Shown: positions 34,231-47,300 of the stretch, piece after piece
How positions within the stretch are numbered: position 1 is the stretch's first letter
Layout of the letters: every line of letters starts with the position of its first letter
Origin: Tricholoma matsutake
Taxonomy: Eukaryota; Basidiomycota; Agaricomycetes; Agaricales; Tricholomataceae
DNA length: 64,000 bases
Assembly: GCA_026075535.2 (NCBI GenBank)
Contig: AP026543.1
Span: 3,658,001 to 3,722,000, forward strand
Reading direction: 5' to 3'
The notes under the pieces: generated by a model
Databases searched by the model: none
The model's input: the letters and a program-made list of their open reading frames with translations, nothing else
What the model was told of the DNA's origin: nothing
Translations under genes and position numbers: made by a program

Positions 34231-36726
34231 CTAAACATCCTGCGTATTCCTTTTATGGAGCCTATCATCCTCATCATCACTATCTCCCACATCGAAGATA
34301 GGCGGCTGAGCACGCTCCATGGCACGCTCCTTGCCCTTCCGTTGTTTATTTACACCCCGATCATCATCCTCTTCCTCGAATCTGTGGCTCGTGTTCAGAG
34401 GAATGCTTTCCTCCTCCGTCAAATTAACCGGTAGCCGTAGACGTCTCCTCCGTACTCGACACCAGATGAACGTACCTATTGCGAAGAATATTAGAAGGAG
34501 GACCAGTGCTGAAGACCCTGCGTTATAATATGCTACGAGGTAGAGACAAATCAGCCACGACACAGGGAAATACATGGACTTGAGCATACCTTCCCACATC
34601 GCCTTGTCCTGCTCCGGAGTTTTACCTGGTGGTAGCGCAGGGGTAGGTTGGGCTTCCACTTGTTCAATGTGCATTGGCTTTTTAATGTTTCCAATGCTGC
34701 TGGGTATCTTTGCTGTGCCGTCTAGAATAGCAGAGAAGTTGACGCCCATGAATCGGAGGATCATGTCATGAGTGATATGTGGGGCATCCCAAGGGGCCAT
34801 ATGCGATGCATTGAAAATCTAAGCGACAAGGTGAACCTTCTAAAGTACCGTGGTAGAAGAGGTAATGAATACCTTCGCATAAGTAAGGTTCCTTGACGTG
34901 ACCCATGTCCCTGCGGGTGTGTTATTGAAGCTCCATGATTGAGTCTGCACAGTCTACCGTAGTTCGTTAGATAAGAAGGGAGCTCTCTCTATAGAAATGA
35001 AACAATACCCCAAGTCCAGTAGCACCATTCCATGTCATCTCCTTGATCATTGCCTCCAGTCCAACATAGTTACAAATCAAGTCCTGGTCGCCAGCGAATA
35101 TAAGAAATGGTATCTTGGCCAAGACTTTCGGCATAATAGTGATCGAGGCATTTTGACTAAGTTCCCGGAATGCGGAGTGGAGAGGGCTGCGGCATTCCGT
35201 CCATGCTTCCGTATGGGCACTGGCATGCAAGGCATTCACAACGTCTTTGCGCTGCCAAGTAAAGTCAGTCCTCTAGTATGATATGATTTTTAAGACATCG
35301 AAAACATACACGCAGGTAATCCGTTATAGGTTTGATGTCTGGAGGCCAGTTCATGCCGCAAGCAGGTCTGGTATCATGAAGTCGAACATCATAGATATTG
35401 AGGCACATATCCTTCCCATCGACTCTGTGACAAATGGTCACGGTGAAGAATGACGTGCAACTAGAGATACAACGAACTTCTTGTTCTGGTTTTTGACAAC
35501 ATCTACCACCAGTGTGTCACACCCCTTTACTGAGATAGGCTGGACGTCCTTGTGTTTATCCATCTCCGCTATACAGTTATCCGTGAGCTTTTTTGCCTCT
35601 TTCCACGCCTGTTGGATAAGAAGTCAGGTTAAGAGGAAGGAAAAGAGTGACATTCCACACGAACGTCAGAATTTTCCTCAAGCAGCCCGACCTTTACAAC
35701 GAAATCGATATACGTTGTGTATTGTCTCCGCGGGTCGATCCAACCATTACCGATAGCGGCTCCCAGAAGCGGAATTCCAAGGTTTGAATTTAGGATAGCA
35801 TCCGCTTCGCAGGGGAGTCAGAATCAGTGGAGTCAGAATCAGTGGAGTGAGAGGAAGACGCGGTGTTACCAAAAGCCGGGATCCATTGTCCAGCAAAACT
35901 TTCACCACCTAAATATGTCTTTCTACCTGATTAGTCGGGATGAAGCTCTTCAGAAGTAGAATGACATACGTCCACGTTTCTGTACTCAGGGAACACCTGA
36001 TAAAAGTTTCGCAGGAACTCTATAAATTGAGCAGAAGCCTGCAGATATTTCAGCTAAGAAGCTTTGAATTGACAAACCAAATCTAAGTTCACGCACTTCT
36101 GCCGTGGTGTGGACGAAGTGATCCGTGCTTACCAGTGAGAACCCAGTACCGGCAGGCTGGTCCACTACAGAAAGGTTAACATACGAAAGTACTCCAAGTT
36201 AAAAAGACCTCACCATAAACCATGGTCATATACTCCTCCCAGCCACCTTCTTGCGTTTTGAAGCCACCCTTCCCGTCCATCCTCCAAGGACCAACTTCCA
36301 TCATCAAGCCATCAAAAGACGAGCATCCTGGGCCCCCCTGCGCAAAGGAAGTGTCAATATAGTACGTGAATGATTGTAGAGCAAAAGCTACATTAAACCA
36401 GAACATAAGTCTTTGTCTGTCAGCTGTCCGTCGGTTCTTGACCATTACAAAGAACAAGTGAGGAGACAAATCTACGCTCTGCGAACTGGAGACATTTGGG
36501 TCAGCTGATAGCTGACCAGCGAATATCTGTAAGGGGTGTGCTGGGTCCTGGTGGATGTCGGGTAGCGATGGTATGTAAAATGACGCTGCTGACGGGACTG
36601 CGCGAAATGTTTTTATAAGTTACTTATGTTATGAATTGAGAGCGGGAACTCACCATCTTGTGGTGCCGCGGTAACGTAGATGGCAGCCAGCAATGCCCAG
36701 AAAACACCTGGATAAGAACTCAGCAT
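34231..36726 (-). CDS. KEX1: KEX1-type pheromone-processing serine carboxypeptidase
   Basis: Many short exons on the minus strand. It starts at 36726 with a signal peptide ([20 protein letters not shown]). Then [54 protein letters not shown], the nucleophile motif [21 protein letters not shown], the catalytic-Asp segment [16 protein letters not shown], and the His in [12 protein letters not shown]. Near the C-terminus is one membrane helix ([17 protein letters not shown]) followed by a basic then acidic cytosolic tail. Ser, Asp and His of the triad are all visible. Family knowledge: KEX1 trims Lys/Arg from prepeptides such as pheromones in the late Golgi after kexin cleavage, and the C-terminal helix anchors it there. 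The start codon lies 236 bp from that of a divergent gene. Confidence 0.94.
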
Positions 36727-36962
36727 GAGATCTGGTCCGTTTGTTTGTTTTTTCAGGGAAAAGGTGACGATGGAAAGAGGTGCTTGCTTTGGTTGTAAGC
36801 AACCTAGGATCTTGTCCTGCCCTCCTGCAGGCGTTTGGATTAACCCTAGGAGGCTGTAGTGGTTATATTTACACGTGACTTATTGTGTTCGTCGCATATG
36901 TATTGGGATAAATATTAAAGGGCCTCTACACTTACTCGGTGTACCTGGTCTTGTAGACAACC
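36727..36962. promoter_or_regulatory. bidirectional promoter interval of two secretory-pathway genes
   Basis: This 236-bp gap separates divergent starts of KEX1 and an ER membrane protein gene. A TATA-like ATAAATATTAAAGGG at about 36909-36923 is well placed for the plus-strand gene. Confidence 0.45.
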
Positions 36963-38136
36963 ATGAAGCTCTTTCCAATCCTGGGTGTTCTCGCCCTCGC
37001 TGCATCCATCGAAGCCCAGTATTTCTCCGCCGGTTGGGAGCCTGGCCAGCTAATACCTGAACAGGCGTCACCTTTGGCTACTTCTGTGCCTGAAAAAAAG
37101 GCACCTGCCAGTAACCGAATCTCACCCAGCAGCATAGCCAGTCATTTTGACCTCAACAAGCTCCTTACGTCCGAACCAGCTGCTTATCTGTTTGGCCGTT
37201 TTGGCATTAATATCACAGAGAAGATACAGGCACTTCAGCTCTCTAAGAACCAATGGGATGAGCGCATACCATTAATAACGGACGACAATTACAAGGATCT
37301 TATTGTCAACGAACCTCTTACAGAGGAGGAAGAGAAGGAAAGGACATGGATAATCGTAATGTAATTATAAATTATCTACTGCTAAAAGCGGAACCACTCA
37401 TCTTTAAGTCCAGTACGGTACCCGCAGCCAGGCAGGACGCTATCTCCAAATTCATGGACGTCGTCTTCGATTCTACGTTCAATGAGACCCAGGTTGCCGG
37501 AGATTTGCCAAACTTACGCTGGGGTCGTATTGACTACTTCAATGTCACCACTATTACCACGAAATGGGCGATGTGGCAGTAAGTTTCCCATCATCATCAT
37601 CAATTCGAACTTATTTGTTAACTGTTGCTTATTTCGACAGAGCACCATATCTCGTCGTTCTAAGGGACCGCGGCCAAACGCTGCGTTTCTATAGGCCACA
37701 GCATCTGAGGTTGAGTGGCGGAGCCATGCGCAGTTTTCTGGAACAAGAAGGCTGGAAAGATACCCCGCCCTGGACATCTCCTTATGCTCCTGGTGGAAGC
37801 AGGTAATTCACATGTATTTGAACTTATCACGCAAGGCAAAAGTAACCCCTTTTTTTCCTCAGAGAATTCATCATGACATACTTCGCCTTCGTGCTGACAA
37901 AAATTTACCATGTTTCCATCATGGTACCCCGTTGGCTGTTATTCATCATAAGTGGAAGTGTCGCCTCCGTTGTAATGAACCTTATGCACCGGGGTTCGTC
38001 GGAGGTATCAAAGCCCAAATCACCACAGCCGACAACATCCGAGCTCCAAACCACCAAACCCACCAAACCAGCTTCGCAGCCAGCGCACAGCGCAGCGTCT
38101 CCGTTACCAGCGCGGAAGCGCAAAACAAAGAAATAG
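36963..38136 (+). CDS. conserved ER membrane protein with thioredoxin-like fold (inferred)
   Basis: Four exons. It begins with a cleavable signal peptide (MKLFPILGVLALAASIEA) and a luminal part. A first intron has donor GTAATG and gives TWII joined to SSTVPAARQDAISKFMDVVF. Then LPNLRWGRIDYFNVTTITTKW, APYLVVLRDRGQTLRFYRP, PPWTSPYAPGGSREFIMTYF, a membrane segment WLLFIISGSVASVVMNL and a Pro/Thr-rich basic tail ending RKRKTKK, an ER-type lysine end. The RWGRID and APYLVV strands resemble a thioredoxin fold without the CxxC motif. The protein looks conserved in Agaricomycetes, but its function is not known to me. Confidence 0.8.
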
Positions 38137-38976
38137 ATTGATGCGGGTCTAGTCTCAATTATTTTGTATAAGCATATATAAACCACTGATAAAGAACCGA
38201 AATCTGTACCGACGCGACATCTATACGTCTCTTGTTGTATGATCATCAGACTGATAACATATTGCTCTACAGTCAGAAGAAATAGAAACTCTTGGTTTCC
38301 CTGGCTTCGTCCGCCAAACTGCCATGATTCAGACAATTTTCAGATAATCCCCAGCCCTCACATTCAAGAAGCTGTGGAGAGACTCTTGGGCAAGCAGCAG
38401 ACCTTTGATGCGGTGTGTTAGCATCGAGTCTGACTGCCGTGACGTCCGAGACTTTGACGACCTCGACGACCAGGGCCTACTGCTAACTCCTAAGGTCGCG
38501 TAAAGTTAGAACAGTGGAAGAGGGTACCTGGCCAATCGACGGAACGTAAAACGACGGAAATTGCGGATACAAGTTAAGTGTGTGGAGACGGCCGGTGTCA
38601 GCAGCCAATAGCACAATCCAGAAACATAGGCAGTCATTCTATGTTGATTCACACATTAAACGAGGACCGGAAATGGGCTAAGAGATCGCTTGGGGACTGA
38701 CAAAGTGACACCGCGTTTCGCAGACGTTTGAGGTGCAAAAGTACATAGATGCGCCAGGCGGAGTGCGTAAAATCTCGCCCAGAACTCCGGGAGGCAGCCT
38801 GTGGAGAGCCAGGACTCCTTTCTCGGTGCAGGATGATCCATATGTTGCTTACGAGTCACCCGATATTGAAAACAAGGACTGATGCTGAGTGCTGTAAGAA
38901 CAATGCATTCAAATACATTTGTCTCCAGGTGCATTAGACAGTCCGACACGAAATCGTGTTCTGAGGACCTGGCATA
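38137..38976. other. convergent intergenic region, 840 bp
   Basis: It lies between the 3' ends of the ER membrane protein gene and the CSN12-like gene. Short open frames only; no domain, repeat or RNA gene was recognised. Confidence 0.4.
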
Positions 38977-40687
38977 TTACATCAACGCAAATGGTGCTGG
39001 ACGATCAGCAAGCCTCGGGAATACATTCGTCGAGGCCAACACGACCATCTGCTTCTCATGGCTAATATAACCTCGTAGAAACCCTTTGTAGATCATATTT
39101 GCCACAAGACACTCCGCTTCCGCCTGCGAAACATCAATCCCTGCTGTCTTCAGGGAAGAATGGAACATCGTTATCGGAATGCGTGTGGCCTTGTTTGTAG
39201 CCACCCAGCTAGTGTCGAAGTCTGGCATAAGGGTTTGTCCAGCACTAGAAAGCCAAACTCACACTCTGCGGAACAGACCCCTCAAGCAGAGCTCGCGTGC
39301 CTTCTCAAGTGTAAGCCAGAGGTTGAGTTCCAAGAGCCTCCGTTCCCACTTCTCCAACGCTCTGTCATATGCTGCGATATCACCGAGACGAATTGCCGAG
39401 ATGAACGGGGCAAAGAGTTCTTGAAGCACTGGGAAACGCTGCATCAGCTCTGCAGATGGTAAATGACCTTTTAGGATGCGAAGGGGGAGAAGGTAAGTCA
39501 AAATACGTCTAGAACGATATTAGTATACACGACTATCAAGGTGGCACGGACGTACTCTTGATTACTGTGAGATCCAGTATGACAGTGGTAAAACGCGAGA
39601 GTTAGTTCTTGTTCAGACTATGAGAAATGGCGATTGAGAATTCACCCATGCACCAAAGAACCAGACGGACCTTGCTATACTCCTCATTCAGGAAACTTAA
39701 CATTCCTATATAATACCTATACGTGACCTTGCGCAGTGTCAGCGAAGTAACGGTCAAAGTACTAATGTAACAGGGGGTCCAACACATACTTGGTGCGAAC
39801 GAGGATACGCTGATAATGGCGGAAGGTCGGCATTTGCGTCAAGAGCCCTTAGAATATTCTTGGATAATGTTATTCGCTTCACCTAGACAGCTGAACTTTT
39901 AGTGAAGGAGATAGACTCTTGGCTAAACATATGCTTGCCCGAAAGTAGCATTTCAACACAAGACCCACAACGTAATAAACGCCCCACTTCCGTGACTGGT
40001 CTGGCGGAGACGTCCTAGCAAGGTCAAACATTGAGCCAGGGTAGGTGCTTACATATGTCCATTACCTGTCATTCATGCAAATTCCGAAAGCTTTCGCGAT
40101 GATACCTGCGGCTTCCTCCATGCACTCGCTCTTTTGACCATTGTACTTGGCGTGGAAATCTGCCTACACGCAATTCAGAAAGCAGTGATGAATGTTGAGA
40201 GATTCCGTTACATCAAATGCCAAGTCCCTGAGATCCCTCAGCATCGAAAATAAGGCAGGCAACGTCCAGCCTCGATCGAGAGTGAAAAAGCGGTAAAAGT
40301 GGCTGCACAAAAACCGCCTGGATTGAGTCCGATCACCGTCCAGGATTCGAACCACACTTACGAGACCAGGATCGACTGCTCTTTGAATGCATCCACGGGT
40401 CTCCGTTTCGCAATATGGGTACACGTCAGGACATACTGAATGGCGATCTCATCCCATGGACTCTGCATGCACCCGTCATACCGACTAAGCGTTGCGCGCT
40501 AGAAATCACGTTATCTAAACAAGGGACTTCTAGGTTGGAAAACATATACCGTTGGATTGCGAAACTCCTTGACGAGATCCTTTCCATGTGGACTGGTGGG
40601 GCGCAGGAGATATGCAAGGTTTGGTCCGTTCTCTGCCACGAGCGCGTCGTTGATGTGAGTTGTGAACGTCGGAAAGTCCATAGGCAT
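38977..40687 (-). CDS. CSN12: PCI-domain protein, CSN12 / THP1 (PCID2) family
   Basis: About seven exons on the minus strand. It starts at 40687 (MPMDFPTFTTHINDALVAEN) and continues GPNLAYLLRPTSPHG, then YDGCMQSPWDEIAIQYVLTC, FHAKYNGQKSECMEEAAGII, YRYYIGMLSFLNEEYSK, ELALAFYHCH. The C-terminal PCI domain is ILTYLLPLRILKGHLPS, ELFAPFISAIRLGDIAAYDR, LLELNLWLTLEKARELCLR, GLFRRV, IPITMFHSSLKTAGIDVSQA, ECLVANMIYKGFLRGYISHE, KQMVVL. The stop is at 38977-38979. Family knowledge: this group includes Csn12 of the COP9 signalosome-like complex and Thp1/PCID2 of the mRNA export TREX-2 complex; which one applies cannot be settled here. A 45-bp copy of its 5' end recurs at 59042. Confidence 0.9.
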
Positions 40688-40804
40688 TTTGTAGAATCTT
40701 TAGTTGTGGTAGATTCTGTACAGGAGAAAACGGTCAGGTGACATACCTTGTCATCCTGGTTCAAGCAGCCGCCGCTGTACTCTCAACTTTGTTGTTTTCT
40801 ACAA

Positions 40805-41225
40805 ATGGCCGCCCAGCAGCCCAATTTTGTCGCGCTCAGCCAACACCTTGTAAACGCTTCTGGAGAGATTGCTCTCATCCCCAATGTGCCTCCTATGGCA
40901 GTTCAAAACCAGCTCAATCAAGTAGTGCAGCAGTTGGGACAGCTTGGAATCCAGATTGCCGGGATGCAACAACAGTTTCAGCAGTTTCAACAGCAGTTTC
41001 AGCAGTTTGGACAGCAACTTAATGCTATGCAGGCCAGGTATGTTGCAGCATTTCCGAGTATTTGGTCCTGTACACACTGACGATGCTGCATACAGTCAGG
41101 ATCTTCTGCCCATGCGGCTCCAAAATGCAACAGCGTCTTTGGACGCGCCAGTTCGGTACCCCGCCAATATTGAGGTTCCTCCTCAAGCACCTCAAACCAA
41201 GCAACAACTACTATCGCTAAGATAG
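40805..41225 (+). CDS. small Gln-rich coiled-coil protein, probably 3' truncated
   Basis: Two exons: 40805-41037 and 41096-41225, with intron GTATGT to ACAG and a serine codon across the junction. It begins MAAQQPNFVALSQHLVNAS, then a Gln/Phe coiled-coil-like repeat (QQFQQFQQQFQQFGQQL), then after the intron MRLQNATASLDAPVRYPAN, VPPQAPQTKQQLLSL and a stop. The pattern matches a common small Agaricomycete protein family in which a further 20-30 residues with a closing helix usually follow QLLSL. Here the frame stops at the point where transposon-derived sequence seems to begin, so the true 3' end may have been lost. Divergent from CSN12, with 117 bp between starts. Confidence 0.65.
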
Positions 41226-42120
41226 TCCTCACTCATAGACAACAATGTCACATGCATTCATTGATTTCAGTCAAAAGCGGGCACTGACATTGTCACACTG
41301 TGTTTTAAAAAAAAAGGCAACCAAGGAAAGTTTATTAAGTGTTTTTAAAAAGAACTGTGCAAACCAAATTTGAACTAAGGAATGAGTGACAGAGGAGTAT
41401 TGCTTGCAAAGTTGGCAGTCCATCAAAAATCACTTGCAAAAGAGTCACAATCAAAACATTGACTTCCATGACAAAATCCTATACTCCTCCTGCAAAACTC
41501 GCACAGTGCTCACCAGGTTTTGGTAGAACCTTCCTGATATGAAGATAAAACTTTCCTCGGAGCCATATTCTGTAAAAAGGCCTCCAAACATTGTTCACAG
41601 GTGAGATGGGTGTGAAATTGTTGATTCATGTGATGTTGTTGTGTATGAGTGAGGACTATCTTAACAGGTGTGTCCATTTTACAAGACATTCTTGTATCAA
41701 CTATGCGACTATTCAGGCGCAAACTGTGGAATTGTTGCTCTCGCACTCAACCTCCCCATACTTCCAAACAATGCCAATATTTCACAGTGTTGTCAACAGA
41801 TTATAGACTATTTGGGTTGTGGCATCACTGCATGATGTACTTGAAAATTTTCATATGGGTGTACTATTTCTCTATTTCTCTATTTCTAGCATCAGCCCAA
41901 GTATTGTACTGTACAACAAATCAAAGCAGCCCTCGATCATAATACCATAACCTCCTGACCAATATGATGGCCTCAGTGAAGCTTATGGGCTAACCCTCTT
42001 ACTTGTAGCAGAGCAACGGTACATGAACATTGACTAAAGTGATTCCTACAATTAACAGCCTTCTCATCCTGCAACTCTCTCTATGCCTCTGAGACTGTGA
42101 CAGGTAGCTGTGAATGGTTC
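41226..42120. other. left margin of the transposon cluster, unassigned
   Basis: AT-rich sequence without a coding frame that can be supported. It separates the truncated small gene from the left copy of the 1.1-kb repeat. Its nature (relict repeat or displaced 3' flank) cannot be told. Confidence 0.35.
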
Positions 42121-42451
42121 TGATTGCTCTCTGTCATATTGCAAAGTCTGAGTTTTCAAACTCATCTACTACTAGTGGTGTGCTATCCTAGACTCGTGAC
42201 CACTCCCTCATATGAGTATGAGCAGTCGATACCTCATAGAGGGACTGGTGAATCAGAGCTTGAAATCAGAGGTAATACAAGGACCCCCAAAAATTCCCCT
42301 ATACGTATGTGCCAAATCTGGATAAAATTTGGCATTTTGGTGGTTAGGTATGTGCCAATCCGGATAACATTGGACCCAAGTTTGAGGTGATGTATGGTCC
42401 GAGAATCCGGATAAAATTTGATTCATCAGCAGGTATGTCATTGAAGAAATA
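42121..42451 (-). repeat. left copy of the 1.1-kb direct repeat, outer part (candidate LTR)
   Basis: It matches 57856-58210 almost base for base from TGATTGCTCTCTGTC onward, apart from a deletion of about 30 bp before CATTGAAGAAATA. The match then breaks at 42452 and resumes at 50595, so this copy has been split by an 8.1-kb insertion. Read on the minus strand, the whole repeat would run from TGTAAGGG-type bases to ...GCAATCA, compatible with an LTR. Confidence 0.75.
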
Positions 42452-42790
42452 ACTGGGTAGCGCGCCGGCAAGCGGCAGCAAAGCCCACTACTTTCATAGT
42501 GCAAACAATGGCAAATGAGAGCACATGTTGATGGTGGGACGCGGACCACTGACTTGTCCACTTTGTATTATGTAGTTTGGCCTTTCCATTTGGATAAGGA
42601 ATGTATGCTTCAGATCTATCTAAAAAGAAAGATCAAAAGAAGATTGTTGTCAATGCTTTTATCACATGCCAAGCAATGAATGTGCCAGTGTTATGGTGTA
42701 GCTACTGCCAGTTACTGGACTTCAAGTTGTGAGAGGTTAGAAGAGCCTAGTAGTATATGCTGCACTTAGTTTGGACTCCTTGGTGGACGT

Positions 42791-43177
42791 TCAACATAGT
42801 GTTTCGTATGTGCTTTCATCACAGTGAGTTTCAGGACATCGGATACAATCAAGATTTAACAGTTTTGTTGAAATCCATTCACAGTCAGACATGGGACAAG
42901 ATTCGCATGTACTTTCTCGAAGGGCATCGCTGCTGGTTTCGGAGTGAAACAATTGACTTATTTTATTTTTCAAATCATCAGATACAGTGGATGGCCAATT
43001 TCTTTCAATTTTGGCTTGTCTTGAATTTGTCAGTGGAAATCTGCGAGACTGCACTTGCATCACAGATGTTTTCCCTTTCCGGAGTTGATTAATGTACTTC
43101 TTTAAAGTTTGACAGAGAACATTAAATGATGCATTGGTGTCATGCTCAATGTTACACAACTGAAGTAATCTGCACAA
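42791..43177 (-). pseudogene. transposon-derived frame with Cys motifs (fragment)
   Basis: Open frame of 128 residues with ...KKYINQLRKGK, NLLHSETSSDALRESTCESC-like arrangement and further Cys/His residues (CESCPMSDC, CIRCPETHC). A helical Lys/Arg-rich part followed by a CxxC-type segment recalls ORFs of large Agaricomycete DNA transposons. There is no start context and the frame is short, so it is probably a relict within the outer insertion. Confidence 0.35.
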
Positions 43178-43800
43178 GGGACATCAATGTATATTATTGC
43201 TCAGTTGTGTCAAAAAGAACATGCACATATCCTCATCATTATCAGGCATCTGTGTCAGCTCATTTGGGCAATTGTCTCATAGTTTAGCACATGTGGGAGG
43301 TAGTGTAACTTGAAATCAAGAACATGCTCCTTCACTGATGTGCGCCATTATTGTATTTTTAATTTCATCCAGCATCCCAAGAGGGGATAGTCCATGGCTA
43401 GCAGCCATAGCTAGCACTTCAGATCTAGTTAGATACTCAAACTTCTTTAAGGAATCCTGAAAATTTGAAGAACACCATCTTGAAGAGTATCATGCCGAGC
43501 TCGCATCCAACGTAACAATTGCTGATGTTCAAGCACGTCTGATTTGCATTGATACCCCAGACTTTTGCAAAGAACATGAAAGATATCAAGCAGAGCATTG
43601 AGGACATGGGTCGAAACAGCCAGCGCAACATTGAGAACATTATTCATCATCGCGACAGACTGATGGCCCGCATGAGAGCTGTAAACACAAACACCATTTA
43701 CAAGATGATGAATAAGCGCCATTTGAGAGAATTGGAAGTTATCATGCACAGGTATTCCATGAGACTGAAGGAATATTTCCAATGAAGAAGATGGGCCATC

Positions 43801-44226
43801 TATAAGGGCAACCTGAGCCTCTAGCAAAGGGAAATCCGAAGTTAAAATTATGCTACATAATACAGGGATTGGGGGCGCACCTAGCAAAGGGAAATCTGAA
43901 GAGAAAACTCTAAGGATCCCCTTGCTGATGCCCAGTATATGTGAAGACGACAAAAATCAAATATAACCTAGAAATAGAAAAAGGCGGAGATAGGCGGATC
44001 AAGGCCACCGAATGACATCATACCAAGGGGTATGTGTCGGAAGGGGTACTCCGCCTCTAAATATAAAAGTGTCAACATATACAAACATGATAGCAAGGGA
44101 AAATTAGTAATAAAATCCGGAAAAATCATAGAAAATGAAGAATAGAAGGAAATGAGGTGGGGAAAAATATGGGACGAACATAAAAAATAGGAAAAACACA
44201 CAGGGCACCCCCCTAGTCCCCTTACA
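43801..44226 (-). repeat. 3' LTR of the chromovirus
   Basis: 426 bp, the same length as the other LTR. Differences from it fall at about 43838, 43896, 43970, 44008 and 44175; four of the five are CG against CA or TG. On the minus strand it begins TGTAAGGGGACTAGG and ends GGTTGCCCTTATA. Confidence 0.95.
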
Positions 44227-44240
44227 TCACCCCCTCTCTA
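44227..44240 (-). other. polypurine tract of the chromovirus
   Basis: Read on the minus strand, TAGAGAGGGGGTGA sits directly before the 3' LTR. It is the expected primer site for plus-strand DNA synthesis. The same tract precedes the repeat at 51352. Confidence 0.8.
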
Positions 44241-44321
44241 AGATGCATCGCCCCAATGCATTCGAAATCGTATATGACCAAAGTCCGTGACTTGAATGTG
44301 ACACGGTGCAGCAGTGTGCCG

Positions 44322-47300
44322 TCAGTGGAATTCCTTGATTAACCGAGGGGCGTTTACATCAGACTCTTCGACCCATGAGTTCTCCTCATACCCATAACCC
44401 TTCCAATGTACCAAATACTGGAGTTTTCCTCAACGCAAACGGCTGTCCAGGATTGACTCGACTTCATATTGGGGTTCTCCCTCGATCACTGTAGGTGGTG
44501 GTGGTGGGTGTGAATGGCATCCCAGGAACGGATCTGGGGGAGCTGGAAGCAATTTGATGACATGGAAGACGGGATGGAGTCTGGACATGGAGGCTGGGAG
44601 GCGTAGACAATAGGCATGTGTTCCAACGCACTTGACAATGGGGAAAGGTCCCAAGAAGTGATGAGCGAGTTTCTTGGATGGATGTGTAGTGGAGATGTCA
44701 CTGGAGTCGAGATAAACTCGATCACCAACCTTGTACTGAGGGGTTGGGGAGTGGCACTGGTTGTAAAATCGCGCCATGTCATCCTTTGCCTTTGCTAAGG
44801 CTGCCCTTGCCTCCTCCAAGCTATCCCTCATGCGTTCTGTGAACTCATTCACTGTCTCGATGTGTGAGGGAGTTTGGCGAGGTTCAAATCCCATGCGTGG
44901 ATGTCGTCCAGTGTCTAAGAGGAAAGGGGTCTGTTGAGTGGAAGCATGGACATGGTTGTTGTACCCGAATTCGGCCAAAGGAAGGAGATCATCCCAATCG
45001 TCCTGGTGTTCATTGACAAAGAGGTGGATGTACTGCTCCAGTTCCTGGTTGACTCGCTCCGTCTGGCCATCAGTTTGTGGGTGATAAGCAGTTGAAGCGA
45101 GGAGTTTGATCCCCAGGAGTCGGTACAGCTCACGAGTGAACTCTGCCATGAACTGAGGGCCATGATCCGAGAGGAAGGCACCAGGAAGTCCATGTAATTT
45201 CCACACGTGGTGGAGGTAGAGTCGAGCGGCACCTAGGGCACTGACAGTGGTGTGAGTGGGAATGAAGTGAGCGCGTTTTCCCACTGAGTCAACTGTGCAC
45301 ATCACCGCATCAAACCCATTTGACTCTGGTAATTCCACCACAAAGTCGATGCTGACGACATCCCAATGACTCTCTGGAACAGGAAGAGGGTGTAGCTCAC
45401 CAATAGGCTTGCAATGAGGGACCTTGGTGCATAAGCAAAGGTCACAAGTGCGACAATACTGACCAATGAGCCGTGACATTTGTGGCCACCAATAGTTCCG
45501 TGAGGTGAGCTCCAAGGTCTTCCAGCGTCCGGGGTGGCCAGCAATCTGTGAGTCATGGTGTTGGGATATGATGCGCCGGTGAAGGTCTGGGTCATTGGGA
45601 ACATAGATGCGATCCCTGAAATACAACAAGTCCTCCTTTTCAGCCCACTCTGCTGCACGTAAGGAAAGGGTCGATCCCATCCTCAGTTCTTTAACAGCTC
45701 GGGCGATAACATCCTCATGTAAACCGCTACGGTTTGCGTGATGAATGTCATGTAGAATGTCCTGCTCCTTGCCCTGGGGTGTGATGCCTTCCAGTGCCCG
45801 AATGGTGAACAGGTCTGGCTGCAACAGCACAATGTTTTAGTTGTCACCACTGCCATCCCCATGGTCTGCACGTCGGGATAGGGCATCAGTCTTCCCCATG
45901 CTGCAACCCAGACGGTGGTGCAAGGAGAAGTCGAATCTAGATAGATACAGGGACCAATGAGCTTGACGACGGTTCAATTTCTTGGCCGTCATGAAGTACT
46001 CGAGGTTCTTGTGATCCGTCCAAATTTCCACCTTGTGTTGGGCACCCTCGAGGAAGTGTCGCCACTCCTCAAGCGCACGCATTATCGCCAACATCTCCTT
46101 GTCATGGATCTCGTAGTTTCTCTCTACAGCACTAAGGCTTTTGGAGTAGAACGCAACAGGATGCCACTTCTGGTCCTCCGGAGACTGCTGAGACAACACA
46201 GCGCCCGTCGCAAAGTCAGAACTGTCGGCTTCTACACGAAAAGGACGCGAATCGTCAGCAAAGGTAAGGATCGGAGCGGAAGTGACCATCTCCTTAAGCT
46301 TTTCGAACGCCTCCTGTTGTGCATTATCCCACCTCCATGCCTCCTTTCCTGTCAAGTCAAACAGCGGTCATGCATGATGTGAGAAATCCTTGATAAAATG
46401 CCGATAAAAATTGATGAAGCCCAGGAAAGACTGCACCTCCTTCTTGTTTGTGGGCGTCGGCCAAGCTGTGACCCCGTTTACCTTGATAGGATCCATCTCC
46501 ACTTGACCCTCCGAGATAATCAGGCCGAGGTACTCGATCTTGGTCCTTTCGAACTCGCATTTGTCCTGACGAAGGTAGAGTTTGTACCGTCGAAGTCGCT
46601 CTAGGACGAGGCGCGTGATGCGACGGTGCTCTTCAACCGTGCGAGTGAAGATGAGGATGTCGTCGAGATAGATGCAGACAACACCTTCGAGGATGAGGTC
46701 ATGGAAGATGTTGTTCATCATGGTCTGAAAGGTGGCAGGGCTATTAGTAAGGCCAAAGAACATGACAAGCGGTTCAAAAAGACCACGGTTGGTACGAAAG
46801 GCTGCCTTCCACTCATCTCCCTCCTTTATCCTCACATTATTATAGCCCCAATGGACATTGAGCTTGGTGAAGTATTGGGCTCCATGGAGCTGGTTTACGA
46901 GTTCAGAGATGAGGGGTAGTGGGTAGCAATTTTTGACCGTGATGTTGTTGAGTCTTCTGTAGTCTTGAACCGGTCGAAGTGAGCCATCCTTCTTCTTGAC
47001 AAAGAAAAAGGGAGAGGCCATGGGTGACTTCGATGGTCGAATACGTCCAGAGGCCAGGTGCTCGTCAATGAACTGGTCAAGCTGCCGTTGTTCCTCCGGA
47101 GAGAGAGGATAGACCTTGCAGGATGAAGGGGTTGCGCTGGGGGTGAGTTCAATCGCGTGATCCCATGGCTTACGCGCAGGAAGAGAGTCGAATGACTCCT
47201 TGGAGAACACGTCTTCAAACTCATGGAGATGAGGGAGTAAGGAGTTAGTAGAGGATTTAGCAGCGTTGTTTTTGTGGAAGGCCTCGGCAAGGCGTTGGGA

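Noticed and set aside
45302..45658. 118-residue minus-strand frame within the integrase region
   Set aside because: It overlaps the chromovirus integrase in another frame and shows no domain of its own.
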